A DNA stretch of 11,983 nt from Deltaproteobacteria bacterium UBA7527. Lineage in GTDB: Bacteria > Desulfobacterota > Syntrophorhabdia > Syntrophorhabdales > Syntrophorhabdaceae. The notes below the pieces were generated by a model. That model had not been told where the DNA came from and did no database searches. It saw only the letters and a list, made by a program, of their open reading frames with translations. Positions within the stretch are counted from its first letter, which is position 1, and each line of letters starts with the position of its first letter. A program made the translations under genes and the position numbers. Positions 1-8,019 of the stretch are shown here, piece after piece. Location of the stretch: NCBI GenBank assembly GCA_002478225.1, contig DLMV01000040.1:5322-17304 (forward strand), in the 5' to 3' direction.

Positions 1-1656
1 GTCGGCGCCATCGATAAGGACCGTAGCGTCCTTTTTCCCGCCCGATGGGCCGAATATTACCGTCTGGCCGACAGCCTTCAGCTTGCCGATCCTCTCAGAG
101 ATGTCCTTGAACTCCCCTGCCTGTTTGATATGTTCGTATACGGCAACGGCCTTGTTGAACTGCCGTTTCCGCTCAAAATCGAGGGCGAGATTGTAGAGCA
201 GGTCTTTCACGGATTCGTCCTCGACAGGACACTTCCTGAATTTTTCAAAGGCCATGTCAAGCATGCCCTGGCCCTGGAAGGAAAGCCCGAGCATCTTGTT
301 CGTTTCAACGCTGTCAGCCTCGACGCGCTCCTTTGCCCTTTCGGTAAAAAGATAGCGGGAAGAAACGGTTACGATGTAGCCGACGACAAGGAGAAATGCG
401 GGGTACATGACCTTGAACCAGTACCCGTACTGCACAAGGGAGAACCACCCGATGGCTGACCATCCGAGGAAGAGCGCAGCTGATATGATGGCGGTGATCC
501 CTGCGTGGATCCTCGGCAGAACGAGGGCAAGGAACAGCCCGAAGAGGATCAATACCGCCAGCTCAAGATAGAATGCCCAGGAAAGGCGTACGATATGATT
601 GTTCAGGAGTATATTATCTATCACGTTGGCAGCGAGCACCCAGGAAGGCACATTGGGCCCCGCCGGCGTGATAAAGGTTGAGCCGATCCCTGTTGCATGA
701 GGCGCGATGATAACGATCCTGTTCTTGAACTGCACCCCCGGCACCTTGTTGTCGATGATGTCCACGAAAGAGTAGACCGGAAATCCTTTATTGTAGCTGA
801 TGAGCATTATATTTTTTTCGTAGGTCGGGATACTGATGTTCTTGATCCGTATCATGTTCGAAATAGCTACGTCTTTGAGGTCATAGTTGAGATACCGGAG
901 GGCAAGCTGCATACCGAAAGAGGGGAAGAGCCTGTTCCCGAAGTTGATAAAGAGCGGTTCGCCCCGCACAGCCCTGTCGCTGTCATGGACAACATTGATG
1001 TGGCCCATCGCGGCAGTGTGTGACGCAAAAGCGGTGATGGGCGGTATGATCTCCTTGGCGCTGAAGAAATGATCCGGGTTTGTAACACTTATAGAGTTGT
1101 TCTTCAAATATTCGGGCAGTTTGATCTCATCTCTCGCCGGCATAGCGCTGAGCGTGAAGAAGAAGGGCAGCACAACCCTCTTGCTCGCCTCTATGGAAGA
1201 CGACAAGGCAGTGTCATTGTCGAGTCTTTTTTCAGCTTCCTTCAATGCATTATATATCTCGCCAAGCTGTCTATTCTTCGTTTGCCCTGCTTCCCCTTCA
1301 AGCTTCTTGAGGATATCCTGCACCTCCCACAATCCTTGATTGGCGTCGCTTTCAGAATAGAGGAGGTTGACGCCGATCACCTTGGCGTCGTAATTCTTAA
1401 GCGTATCGACCATCTCTGCGATGTAGCTTCTCGGCCATGGCCAGCGCCCCATCTTAGCAATGCTTACGTCATCGATCGCCACGACCGCCAGCGGAGCCGT
1501 GGTGGCCTTTGTGCGAAGATTTACTCCGAAATCGTAAAAGCGGTATTCAAGTCCCTCGATAGGGGTCCACCTGAACCAGTAGGCCGCGATCGTCAGGGCC
1601 ATAATGACGATCCCTATGATAAATTCTTTGCCGATTATGTCAGTGATCTTTTTCAT
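1..1656 (-). CDS. CHASE2-domain membrane sensor, probable CHASE2 Ser/Thr protein kinase (3' end outside window)
   Basis: This is an open frame of 552 codons with no stop, cut by the left window edge. The start ATG (1656-1654) has GAGG about 8 nt upstream. An N-terminal membrane segment (about residues 11-27) leads into a periplasmic CHASE2-type sensory domain (about 30-340, with the family-like stretch VVAIDDVSIAKMGRWPWPRS). Three membrane helices follow (about 356-376, 379-400, 410-428). A cytoplasmic part (about 452-524) looks like one or two TPR-type helix pairs, including LLYNLALDFERKRQFNKAVAVYEHI. The last visible residues (IFGPSGGKKDATVLIDGAD) look like a Gly-rich linker. From memory of the family, CHASE2 plus this TPR-like segment usually precedes a Ser/Thr kinase domain (GRYEI...), whereas cyclase versions go straight into the catalytic domain. 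The catalytic domain is not in the window, so kinase is inferred. The CHASE2 and membrane assignment is firm. It has its own promoter and is separated from lon by a terminator. Confidence 0.75.
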   Translation of the reverse strand, partial: MKKITDIIGKEFIIGIVIMALTIAAYWFRWTPIEGLEYRFYDFGVNLRTKATTAPLAVVAIDDVSIAKMGRWPWPRSYIAEMVDTLKNYDAKVIGVNLLYSESDANQGLWEVQDILKKLEGEAGQTKNRQLGEIYNALKEAEKRLDNDTALSSSIEASKRVVLPFFFTLSAMPARDEIKLPEYLKNNSISVTNPDHFFSAKEIIPPITAFASHTAAMGHINVVHDSDRAVRGEPLFINFGNRLFPSFGMQLALRYLNYDLKDVAISNMIRIKNISIPTYEKNIMLISYNKGFPVYSFVDIIDNKVPGVQFKNRIVIIAPHATGIGSTFITPAGPNVPSWVLAANVIDNILLNNHIVRLSWAFYLELAVLILFGLFLALVLPRIHAGITAIISAALFLGWSAIGWFSLVQYGYWFKVMYPAFLLVVGYIVTVSSRYLFTERAKERVEADSVETNKMLGLSFQGQGMLDMAFEKFRKCPVEDESVKDLLYNLALDFERKRQFNKAVAVYEHIKQAGEFKDISERIGKLKAVGQTVIFGPSGGKKDATVLIDGAD

Positions 1657-1735
1657 AGCCTTACCTCATTTTAAAAAACGTCGATGATGAGCTATTATTG
1701 CCTCAGCCGAACCGCTGATAACCCTCCCAGTTTTC

Positions 1736-1764
1736 ATTATCTCAAAAAGATTCATGCATTACAA
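1736..1764 (-). promoter_or_regulatory. Predicted sigma70 promoter of the CHASE2 gene
   Basis: On the minus strand, TTGTAA (1764-1759) and GATAAT (1741-1736) are separated by exactly 17 bp. This predicts a leader of about 70 nt before the ATG at 1656. The leader contains a small hairpin, TCAGC/GCTGA with a 6-nt loop (1703-1718), of unknown meaning. The promoter lies just downstream of the lon terminator, consistent with independent transcription. Confidence 0.5.
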
Positions 1765-1799
1765 CCAATTTTTTTAGTTATTTCTCGAAAAATGCAAAC

Positions 1800-1832
1800 A
1801 AAAAAAGGCAGGTATGAGGCCTGCCTTTTTTT
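1800..1832 (-). terminator. Rho-independent terminator after lon
   Basis: The 6-bp GC stem GGCAGG/CCTGCC (1807-1812 with 1820-1825) has a 7-nt loop. It is flanked by seven A (1800-1806) and seven T (1826-1832), so it works in either direction. On the minus strand it begins 25 nt after the lon stop codon and ends the dnaK-lon transcript. No plus-strand gene converges on it. Confidence 0.9.
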
Positions 1833-1857
1833 GTTACCTATTTATAAGACTTTACGA

Positions 1858-4212
1858 TCAATGAGAAGTAAGGCAGATATTTACTGCCTCATCCATCCGC
1901 TCGATGAACTTGAAGTCCATATTTTCCTTAATGCTTTCCGGTACTTCTTCGAGGTCTTTTTCGTTCAGCTTCGGCAGGAGCACGCTCTTTATCCCTGCAC
2001 GCTTTGCCGCCAGGACCTTTTGTTTGATGCCACCCACCGGCAGTACAAGCCCGCGGAGTGTTATCTCGCCGGTCATCGCAACATCGTTCCTGACCGGTTT
2101 ATCTGTCAGAAGGGAGACGAGGGATACGAGCATGGTCACGCCTGCCGATGGCCCGTCTTTTGGAATAGCGCCCTGTGGCACGTGGACATGGAGATCGTTC
2201 TTTTCAAAAAAGTCCTCGGCGATCTGGTAATCGTTTGCTTTGCTCCGTATATAGCTCAGTGCCGCTTGAGCGGATTCCTTCATGACGTCTCCAAGCTGGC
2301 CTGTGAGCGAGAGGGAGCCTTTCCCCCTCATCTTGGTGGACTCAATGAAAAGGATGTCTCCTCCTGTTGGCGTCCACGCAAGGCCTGTCGCGACCCCCGA
2401 GTACTTTGTCCTTTCCGCCACTTCAGCAAAAAATTTGACAGGCCCCAGGTAGCCGTGGATGGATTCTCCTGTGATGACCTTTTTTTCTGTTTTGCCCTGT
2501 GCCACGTCCTTTGCCACTGATCTGCAGATCGCGGCGATCTCCCTCTCAAGGTTCCTTACGCCTGATTCTCTTGTATAAGAGCGGATGATCACCCTCAGCG
2601 CCTCGTCCTCAAATTCGATCAGGTCTTCATTAAGACCGTGTTCAGACCGCTCTTTGGGAATGAGGAATTGTTTTGCTATCATGAGCTTCTCTTCTTCCGT
2701 GTAGCCGGGCAGCTCAAGGACCTCCATCCTGTCTTTAAGGGCCGGCGGAACAGGGTCGAGCATATTTGCCGTGGCAATGAACATGACCTTCGAGAGGTCA
2801 AAAGTGACTTCAAGGTAGTGGTCGCTAAAAGACCAGTTCTGCTCAGGGTCAAGCACCTCAAGAAGCGCACTGGACGGATCGCCCCTGAAGTCCATTCCTA
2901 TCTTGTCTACCTCGTCGAGCATGAATATGGGATTATTGGAGCCGGCCTTCTTGATCCCCTGGATGATCCTCCCGGGCAGTGCTCCTACATAGGTCCTTCT
3001 GTGCCCCCGTATCTCAGCCTCATCCCGTATGCCGCCCAGGGACATCCTCATGAACTTTCTTCCGAGCGCCCGTGCTATGGACTTGCCGAGCGATGTTTTG
3101 CCGACGCCCGGAGGCCCGACAAAGCAGAGTATGGGTCCCTTCATATCGGCCTTTAGTTTCCTCACCGCGAGATATTCGAGTATTCTCTTTTTTATCTTCA
3201 CGAGGTTGTAATGGTCTTCGTCGAGGATCGTATTCGCGCTGTCGATATCGAGATTGTCCTCCGTTGCCTTGGACCACGGCAGTTCCGTCAGCCAGTCGAG
3301 ATATGTTCGCGATACTGTATATTCCGCGGACATGGTGCTCATCTTTGAAAGCCTGTCCAGTTCTTTTTCGGCGACCTTGCGGACATCATCAGGCATCTTT
3401 GCGTCGATGATCTTTTTTCTCGCTTCCTCAACCTCACTCATCCTGTCATCCGTGTCGCCGAGCTCTTTTTGAATGGCCTTGAGCTGTTCCCTGAGGTAGT
3501 ATTCCCTCTGGGTCTTATCGATGCCTTCCTTTACGTGGGACTGGATCTTGCTGCTTAACTCGAGGGTCTCGACCTCCCTGTTGAGAAAGATGGTTACCTT
3601 TTTAAGCCTTTCCTTTAGATCCAGTTTTTCGAGGATCTCCTGCTTTTCGGTGACGTTGATATTGATCGTTGAGGCGATAAGGTCGGCAAGATTCCCCGGG
3701 CTCTCTACCTTTGTTGCGATCTGCGTAAGCTCTGAGGAGAGGTAAGGCGCCATCTCTATCGCTTTTCTGTAAAGGTTCCTCAGATTGATATGCATGGCAT
3801 CGATCTCAATATCCTTCAGGTATTCTTCAAAGATAGGAAGGACCTTTGCCCTGAGATTCGGCTCTCTTTCTGTAAATTCTACCAGCTTGCACCTGCACAG
3901 TCCCTGAACAACGACCCTCTGGCTTCCGTCGACCATCTTTACCATCTTCATGATCGTGGCCACTGTACCTACTGTGTAGAGGTCCTCTACCTCGGGGTCT
4001 TCGATATCGGGATTTTTCTGCGTTATGATGGCGATCATCTTATCCCTGCTCATTGCTTCATCCACAAGCCGTATGGATTTTTCCCGGCCTACAATAAGAG
4101 GCATCACGAGATCTGGATAAGCTACGGTACCCCGAAGGGGTAATATGGGGAGCTCGGCAGGGATAAAGATCCTGTCTTTTATGCTCTTGTCGTTCTTAAA
4201 GCCGATTACCAT
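1858..4212 (-). CDS. lon: ATP-dependent Lon protease (LonA type)
   Basis: 784 codons, full length for bacterial LonA. This cytosolic AAA+ serine protease unfolds and degrades misfolded and regulatory proteins. The N-terminal substrate-binding domain covers about residues 18-210 (starting ELPILPLRGTVAYPDLVMPL), followed by a helical linker. The AAA+ module has Walker A GPPGVGKT at 366-373, Walker B IFMLDEVDKIG and the Lon-typical GGIRDEAEIRGHRRTY. The C-terminal proteolytic domain has the catalytic Ser in PKDGPSAGVTM (Ser689) and the catalytic Lys in GGIKQKVLAAKRAG (about 732), the Ser-Lys dyad of LonA. The start at 4212 is supported by a perfect AGGAGG (4222-4217) 4 nt upstream. That ribosome site overlaps the dnaK stop codon, and the two genes are 8 bp apart, so they should be co-transcribed and perhaps translationally linked. 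A hairpin terminator follows. Nothing in it looks damaged. Confidence 0.97.
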   Translation of the reverse strand: MVIGFKNDKSIKDRIFIPAELPILPLRGTVAYPDLVMPLIVGREKSIRLVDEAMSRDKMIAIITQKNPDIEDPEVEDLYTVGTVATIMKMVKMVDGSQRVVVQGLCRCKLVEFTEREPNLRAKVLPIFEEYLKDIEIDAMHINLRNLYRKAIEMAPYLSSELTQIATKVESPGNLADLIASTININVTEKQEILEKLDLKERLKKVTIFLNREVETLELSSKIQSHVKEGIDKTQREYYLREQLKAIQKELGDTDDRMSEVEEARKKIIDAKMPDDVRKVAEKELDRLSKMSTMSAEYTVSRTYLDWLTELPWSKATEDNLDIDSANTILDEDHYNLVKIKKRILEYLAVRKLKADMKGPILCFVGPPGVGKTSLGKSIARALGRKFMRMSLGGIRDEAEIRGHRRTYVGALPGRIIQGIKKAGSNNPIFMLDEVDKIGMDFRGDPSSALLEVLDPEQNWSFSDHYLEVTFDLSKVMFIATANMLDPVPPALKDRMEVLELPGYTEEEKLMIAKQFLIPKERSEHGLNEDLIEFEDEALRVIIRSYTRESGVRNLEREIAAICRSVAKDVAQGKTEKKVITGESIHGYLGPVKFFAEVAERTKYSGVATGLAWTPTGGDILFIESTKMRGKGSLSLTGQLGDVMKESAQAALSYIRSKANDYQIAEDFFEKNDLHVHVPQGAIPKDGPSAGVTMLVSLVSLLTDKPVRNDVAMTGEITLRGLVLPVGGIKQKVLAAKRAGIKSVLLPKLNEKDLEEVPESIKENMDFKFIERMDEAVNICLTSH

Positions 4213-4220
4213 CGATCCTC

Positions 4221-6134
4221 CTATTTTTTCACATCCTCAAACTCGGCATCGACGACGTCGTCATCTCTTCTTTGACCTCCCTGCGACGACCTTGTCTGCT
4301 GTTCCTGTCCGGCGCCCTGTGAGGTTGACTGGGCGGTCTTCTTATACAGTATCTCGGCAAGCTTATGAGAAGCTTTCGTCAGATCATCGATCGCCCTTTT
4401 TATCCGTTCGGTCTCGCCGCTCTTCAGGGCATCCTTTGCAGGTCCTAATGCGTCTTCGATAGGCTTGATGTCATCGGCGGACACCTTGTCCTTGTTATCG
4501 TTTAGGGTCTTTTCTGTCTGATATATGATGTTGTCGAGCTGGTTCCTCTGGTTGATCTCCTCTTTCTTTTTTCTGTCCTCTTCAGCGTGCGCCTCAGAGT
4601 CTCTGACCATCTTCTTTATCTCTTCCTCGCTCAATCCCGTCGACGCGGTTATCCTGATGCTCTGTTCCTGACCTGTTGCCTGGTCTTTTGCCGATACATG
4701 GAGGATGCCGTTCGCGTCTATGTCGAAGGTCACTTCGATCTGCGGTATGCCCCTTGGCGCGGGCGGCAGGCCGATGAGGTGAAATTTCCCGAGGGTCCTG
4801 TTGTCGCGTGCCATCTCTCTTTCGCCCTGAAGCACATGTATCTCGACGCTCGTCTGGCTGTCCTCTGCGGTTGTGAATATCTGGCTCTTCTTTGTCGGTA
4901 TCGTTGTGTTCCTCTCGATGATCCGCGTCATGACCCCGCCCAGCGTCTCGATGCCGAGGGAGAGCGGTGTAACATCGAGAAGGAGCACGTCCTTCACCTC
5001 GCCGGCGAGGACACCTGCCTGGACGGCCGCGCCGAGCGCGACGACCTCATCTGGATTGACGCCTCTGTGAGGCTCCTTTCCAAAGAATTCTTTTACCACT
5101 TCCTGTACCTTCGGTATCCTTGTTGAACCGCCGACAAGCACGACCTCATCTATCTTGCCGGCTGTCAGCTTTGCGTCGTCAAGGGCCCTTTTGCATGGGT
5201 CGATGGACCGCTGGATCAGTGTATCGGAGAGCTTTTCGAGCTCTGACCTTCTCAGCTTCATGTTGAGGTGCTTGGGACCGGAACTGTCGGCGGTGATGAA
5301 GGGGAGGTTTATCTCTGTCTCGACCGTTGTGGAGAGCTCTATCTTTGCCCTTTCGGCAGCCTCTTTGAGTCTCTGGAGGGCCATCCTGTCCCTGGAAAGA
5401 TCGATCCCCTGGTCCTTCTTGAACTCGGCCACGATCCAGTCGATGACCATCTGATCGATGTCGTCGCCGCCGAGGTGGGTATCGCCGTTTGTTGACTTGA
5501 CCTCAACGACGTTGTCCCCGACCTCCAGTATGGAGATGTCGAAGGTGCCGCCGCCGAAGTCATAGACCGCAATTGTCTCATCTTTTTTCTTGTCAAGTCC
5601 GTAGGCAAGAGCTGACGCGGTCGGCTCATTGATAATGCGGAGCACGTTCAGGCCCGCTATCCTGCCCGCGTCTTTTGTCGCCTGCCTTTGCGAATCGTTG
5701 AAGTAAGCGGGCACCGTAATGACAGCGTCATCGATCGTCTGGCCCAGGTATGCCTCTGCGGACTTCCTCAGTTTTTGAAGTACGAATGCCGATATTTCCT
5801 GAGGCGTATACTGTTTTCCGCGCACCTCGACCCTCACGTTCCCATCCTGGTCGCCGACGACCTTGTAGGGCACTGTCTTGATCTCTCCCTGTACCTCGTT
5901 GAATCTCCTTCCCATGAATCTTTTTATGGAAAATATGGTATTCTCAGGGTTTGTGATCGCCTGTCTTTTTGCAGTCTGACCGACAAGTATCTCACCGTCT
6001 TTTGTGAAAGCGACGACGCTTGGCGTCAGTCTGCTGCCTTCCTCGTTTATTATTACCTTTGGTTCGCCGCCTTCCATGATAGCCACGACGGAATTGGTCG
6101 TTCCAAGATCTATCCCTATAACTTTTTTAGCCAT
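4221..6134 (-). CDS. dnaK: Molecular chaperone DnaK (Hsp70)
   Basis: 637 codons from the preferred start. This cytosolic ATP-driven chaperone works with DnaJ and GrpE, neither of which is in the window. The N-terminal actin-like ATPase domain opens with the phosphate-binding loop GIDLGTTNS. It also shows IINEPTASALAYG, VYDFGGGTFDIS and the adenosine-binding VLVGGSTRIP. The linker DVLLLDVTPLSLG leads into the substrate-binding beta domain and a helical lid. The C-terminus is Gln/Ser/Gly-rich and ends DDDVVDAEFEDVKK, the usual acidic DnaK tail. Start choice: an in-frame ATG also lies at 6140 (MKMAKK), but it is only 1 nt from AGGAGG (6147-6142). The ATG at 6134 is 7 nt away and gives the usual MAKKVIGIDLG. 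The gene shares an operon with lon downstream. No hrcA, grpE or dnaJ flanks it, and no CIRCE heat-shock operator was seen. Confidence 0.97.
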   Translation of the reverse strand: MAKKVIGIDLGTTNSVVAIMEGGEPKVIINEEGSRLTPSVVAFTKDGEILVGQTAKRQAITNPENTIFSIKRFMGRRFNEVQGEIKTVPYKVVGDQDGNVRVEVRGKQYTPQEISAFVLQKLRKSAEAYLGQTIDDAVITVPAYFNDSQRQATKDAGRIAGLNVLRIINEPTASALAYGLDKKKDETIAVYDFGGGTFDISILEVGDNVVEVKSTNGDTHLGGDDIDQMVIDWIVAEFKKDQGIDLSRDRMALQRLKEAAERAKIELSTTVETEINLPFITADSSGPKHLNMKLRRSELEKLSDTLIQRSIDPCKRALDDAKLTAGKIDEVVLVGGSTRIPKVQEVVKEFFGKEPHRGVNPDEVVALGAAVQAGVLAGEVKDVLLLDVTPLSLGIETLGGVMTRIIERNTTIPTKKSQIFTTAEDSQTSVEIHVLQGEREMARDNRTLGKFHLIGLPPAPRGIPQIEVTFDIDANGILHVSAKDQATGQEQSIRITASTGLSEEEIKKMVRDSEAHAEEDRKKKEEINQRNQLDNIIYQTEKTLNDNKDKVSADDIKPIEDALGPAKDALKSGETERIKRAIDDLTKASHKLAEILYKKTAQSTSQGAGQEQQTRSSQGGQRRDDDVVDAEFEDVKK

Positions 6135-6141
6135 TTTCATT

Positions 6142-6147
6142 CCTCCT
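6142..6147 (-). promoter_or_regulatory. Ribosome binding site deciding the dnaK start
   Basis: A perfect AGGAGG on the minus strand. Spacing is 1 nt to the first ATG (6140) and 7 nt to the second (6134), which favours the second. The extra two codons of the longer form are not typical of DnaK. Confidence 0.8.
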
Positions 6148-6168
6148 GATTGTATTCAAAACTAACTA

Positions 6169-6197
6169 AATATAATGCCCGACCGTGGGGTTGTCAA
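6169..6197 (-). promoter_or_regulatory. Predicted sigma70 promoter of dnaK-lon
   Basis: Minus strand: consensus TTGACA (6197-6192), a 17-bp spacer, then TATATT (6174-6169). The expected transcription start is about 6162, giving a leader of about 28 nt. The sequence matches a housekeeping promoter. Neither a CIRCE repeat nor a convincing sigma32 promoter was found around it. The -35 box lies only 38 nt beyond the znuB stop codon. Confidence 0.8.
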
Positions 6198-6234
6198 CGC
6201 AGAAACAGCAGATTTTTTTAAGACTTTCTGACCT

Positions 6235-7044
6235 TTATCCCCGGTGCCTGTAAGCAAATGAAGCGAGGAAAAAGATGAAGCATACGATCACTATCGTTGC
6301 CCCTGTCGGGAGGTTTGCGATGAAGGAGACGACGATGCCCAGGATGACCGATGTTATGCCGGCTACGGATGAGATTATTATGGTTGACCTGAACCCCCGC
6401 GCCAGCTGTAAGGCTGTTACGGGCGGCAGTATGAGGAGGGCTGAGATCAGCATGATCCCAACTAGTTTCGTGGCAAGGACAACGGTCAGCGCTGTGAGAA
6501 GCACAAGGATCTTGTTGATCCGCTCTGTCCTGATACCCGATGCCTTCGCAGACTCTTCGTCGAACGTAATGGAGAGCAGCTCCTGGTAGAAGAAGAGGAT
6601 AACGGCAACAAGGACAACGGAGAGTGCGATCGAGATCGAAACCTCTGCTCTGTTGATCGCCAGTATGTTCCCGAAGAGGTAGCTGAAGAGGTCGACATTG
6701 AACCCCCCTGCAACGCTTGCGAAAAGGATACCGGCTGCAATGCCCAGTGAAGATACGATCCCGATCGCAGAGTCGCCATAGAGGCGCGCCTTTTCGACCA
6801 GTTTCAATATTCCGAGCGCGCTGAGCATGACGATGGGGATGGCGACGTAGAATGGGTAGGTCCTGAGGAAAAGACCTACGGCAACGCTTCCGAAGGTAAC
6901 GTGTGCGAGTCCGTCACCGATGAGCGAGAGGCGGCGGAGCACGAGAAAGACCCCCAGCGTTGAGCAGAGGACGGCAATGAACGATCCTGCTATTAATGCC
7001 CTCTGGATGAAGCCGTGGGTGAAGAGGTCGAAGATATCCATCAT
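6235..7044 (-). CDS. znuB: Zinc/metal ABC transporter permease (ABC-3 family, ZnuB-like)
   Basis: 269 codons, normal for the family. This is the inner-membrane channel of a zinc (possibly manganese) uptake transporter, predicted to work with the ZnuC-like ATPase and ZnuA-like binding protein encoded upstream. The protein is strongly hydrophobic with about 7-8 membrane helices. It carries the family stretch RLSLIGDGLAHVTFGSVAVG near residue 40 and, in its second half, ATKLVGIMLISALLILPPVTA, typical of ABC-3 permeases. Two adjacent ATGs (7044 and 7041) are possible starts, and no good Shine-Dalgarno is visible. The sequence just upstream is one arm of a 10-bp inverted repeat that brackets a 192-bp palindromic element between znuC and znuB, so it is separated from znuC although it belongs to the same operon. 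No clear terminator follows; the dnaK promoter begins about 38 nt later. Zinc rather than manganese is inferred from the neighbours. Confidence 0.9.
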   Translation of the reverse strand: MMDIFDLFTHGFIQRALIAGSFIAVLCSTLGVFLVLRRLSLIGDGLAHVTFGSVAVGLFLRTYPFYVAIPIVMLSALGILKLVEKARLYGDSAIGIVSSLGIAAGILFASVAGGFNVDLFSYLFGNILAINRAEVSISIALSVVLVAVILFFYQELLSITFDEESAKASGIRTERINKILVLLTALTVVLATKLVGIMLISALLILPPVTALQLARGFRSTIIISSVAGITSVILGIVVSFIANLPTGATIVIVCFIFFLASFAYRHRG

Positions 7045-7046
7045 AT

Positions 7047-7238
7047 TAGCTCATGGCCCATAGCAAGACCAAGCACAAAATCCTAATATCTAAATCCGAA
7101 ACAATATCAAAATTCAAATATCAAATGTTTGCAATAAAAAACCTTAAAACTTTTTGAATTTGGAACATTGGAGCATTCGAATTTGTTTAGTGCTTCGATA
7201 TTCGAATTTAGAGTTCTATTTTGCCTCTCCATGAGCTA
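7047..7238. repeat. 192-bp palindromic non-coding repeat element between znuC and znuB
   Basis: The ends are a perfect 10-bp inverted repeat, TAGCTCATGG (7047-7056) and CCATGAGCTA (7229-7238). Inside, the A+T-rich arms at about 7077-7130 and 7150-7210 are imperfect reverse complements; for example AATATCTAAATCCGAAACAA on the left matches the reverse complement of the right arm (AATATCGAAGCACTAAACAA) at most positions. Words such as ATTCGAATTT and TTCGATATTCGAATTT recur. It encodes no plausible protein. The style resembles interspersed A+T-rich palindromic repeats I associate with deltaproteobacterial, Nitrospirota and planctomycete genomes; membership in a named family is not established here. 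Confidence 0.7.
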
Positions 7239-7257
7239 TCAACCATCAACCATGAAC
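7236..7257. repeat. Heptamer tandem repeat at the znuC stop codon
   Basis: On the plus strand, three tandem 7-mers TATCAAC, CATCAAC, CATGAAC run side by side. On the minus strand they encode the last codons and the TGA stop of znuC, so the extreme C-terminus of ZnuC (VHG) comes from the repeat. They abut the right end of the 192-bp palindromic element. Confidence 0.6.
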
Positions 7258-8019
7258 CGTTTCAGCATCATGCCGGTGGCATATGAGGTGCTGGGAATAC
7301 TCGCCGAAGTAATCCGTCATATCGGTGGACAGGCAGAAGGAATCGAACGTCCCGTAAAAGATAACTCTTTTGTCCAGATAGAGAAGCCTCGATGCATACT
7401 TGCCGATAGTGCCGATGTCATGGGTGATGATAACAATGGTGACCTTCTTGAGCTCGTTCAGTGATTGAAGGGTGCTGAAGAATTTCTCTCTCGCTTCAGG
7501 GTCGAGCGCTGTTGTCGGCTCATCGAGGATAAGGAGCTCAGGTTCGCTTACTAACGCCTTTGCAATAAGAGCGCGCTGCTGCTGACCTCCTGATAGCTCG
7601 CCGATGAGCTCATTCTTTATGGGCAATATATCCATCAACGACAAAGCGTTGTCTATCACGATATCATCCGGTTTGCCTATCCTTCTGGGGAAACCTTTCC
7701 TTGACAAGAGTCCGAGGGCCACGATCTCCTTTACGGTGGCTGGAAAGTGGGGATTAAATGTGTTGAGTTTTTGAGGGAGGTAACCAACCTTGTACCACGC
7801 GGGAAAATCCGCTGGTCTATACCCGAAGAGCGAGACCCTGCCCCCTGAAGGCTCTAAAAATCCGAGAGTCGCTTTGATCAAGGTCGTCTTGCCGGAACCA
7901 TTCGGGCCGACGATGCCGACGTAATCCCCTGTCGTTAATGAAAATGAGACATCTGTCAGGATCTCTGAAGAGTTATACTGGAAGGACAGCCCCTGCACTG
8001 AAACTATTTCTATCGGCAT
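7246..8019 (-). CDS. znuC: Zinc/metal ABC transporter ATP-binding protein (ZnuC-like)
   Basis: 257 codons. This is the cytoplasmic ATPase that powers metal import through the ZnuB-like permease. All nucleotide-binding motifs are intact: Walker A GPNGSGKT (38-45), Q-loop Gln in YLPQK (about 83), signature LSGGQQQR (142-149), Walker B ELLILDEP (161-168), the D-loop ALDPEAR, and the H-loop His in IITHDIG (about 200). The start at 8019 overlaps the end of the znuA-like gene by 10 bp, so the two are translationally coupled; only a weak AGG-type ribosome site (CAGGTCTCC) is visible. The last residues, HRHDAETVHG, look unconserved and run into a heptamer repeat that supplies the stop codon. The reading as the zinc version rests on the adjacent His-rich binding protein and Fur-family regulator. 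Confidence 0.93.
   Translation of the reverse strand: MPIEIVSVQGLSFQYNSSEILTDVSFSLTTGDYVGIVGPNGSGKTTLIKATLGFLEPSGGRVSLFGYRPADFPAWYKVGYLPQKLNTFNPHFPATVKEIVALGLLSRKGFPRRIGKPDDIVIDNALSLMDILPIKNELIGELSGGQQQRALIAKALVSEPELLILDEPTTALDPEAREKFFSTLQSLNELKKVTIVIITHDIGTIGKYASRLLYLDKRVIFYGTFDSFCLSTDMTDYFGEYSQHLICHRHDAETVHG

Noticed and set aside
1684..2520. Plus-strand open frame of 278 codons
   Set aside because: It is antisense to the lon protease domain and terminator, is rich in Cys/His/Arg as expected from a shadow frame, and has no protein-like motifs.
6200..6230. CAGAAA/TTTCTG inverted repeat as a znuB terminator
   Set aside because: The stem is A+T-rich and only 6 bp with a loop of about 19 nt, and no T run follows on the minus strand.
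6148..6234. CIRCE or sigma32 heat-shock control of dnaK
   Set aside because: No TTAGCACTC/GAGTGCTAA repeat is present, and the CCCCAC run in the spacer has no matching CTTGAA box at the right distance.
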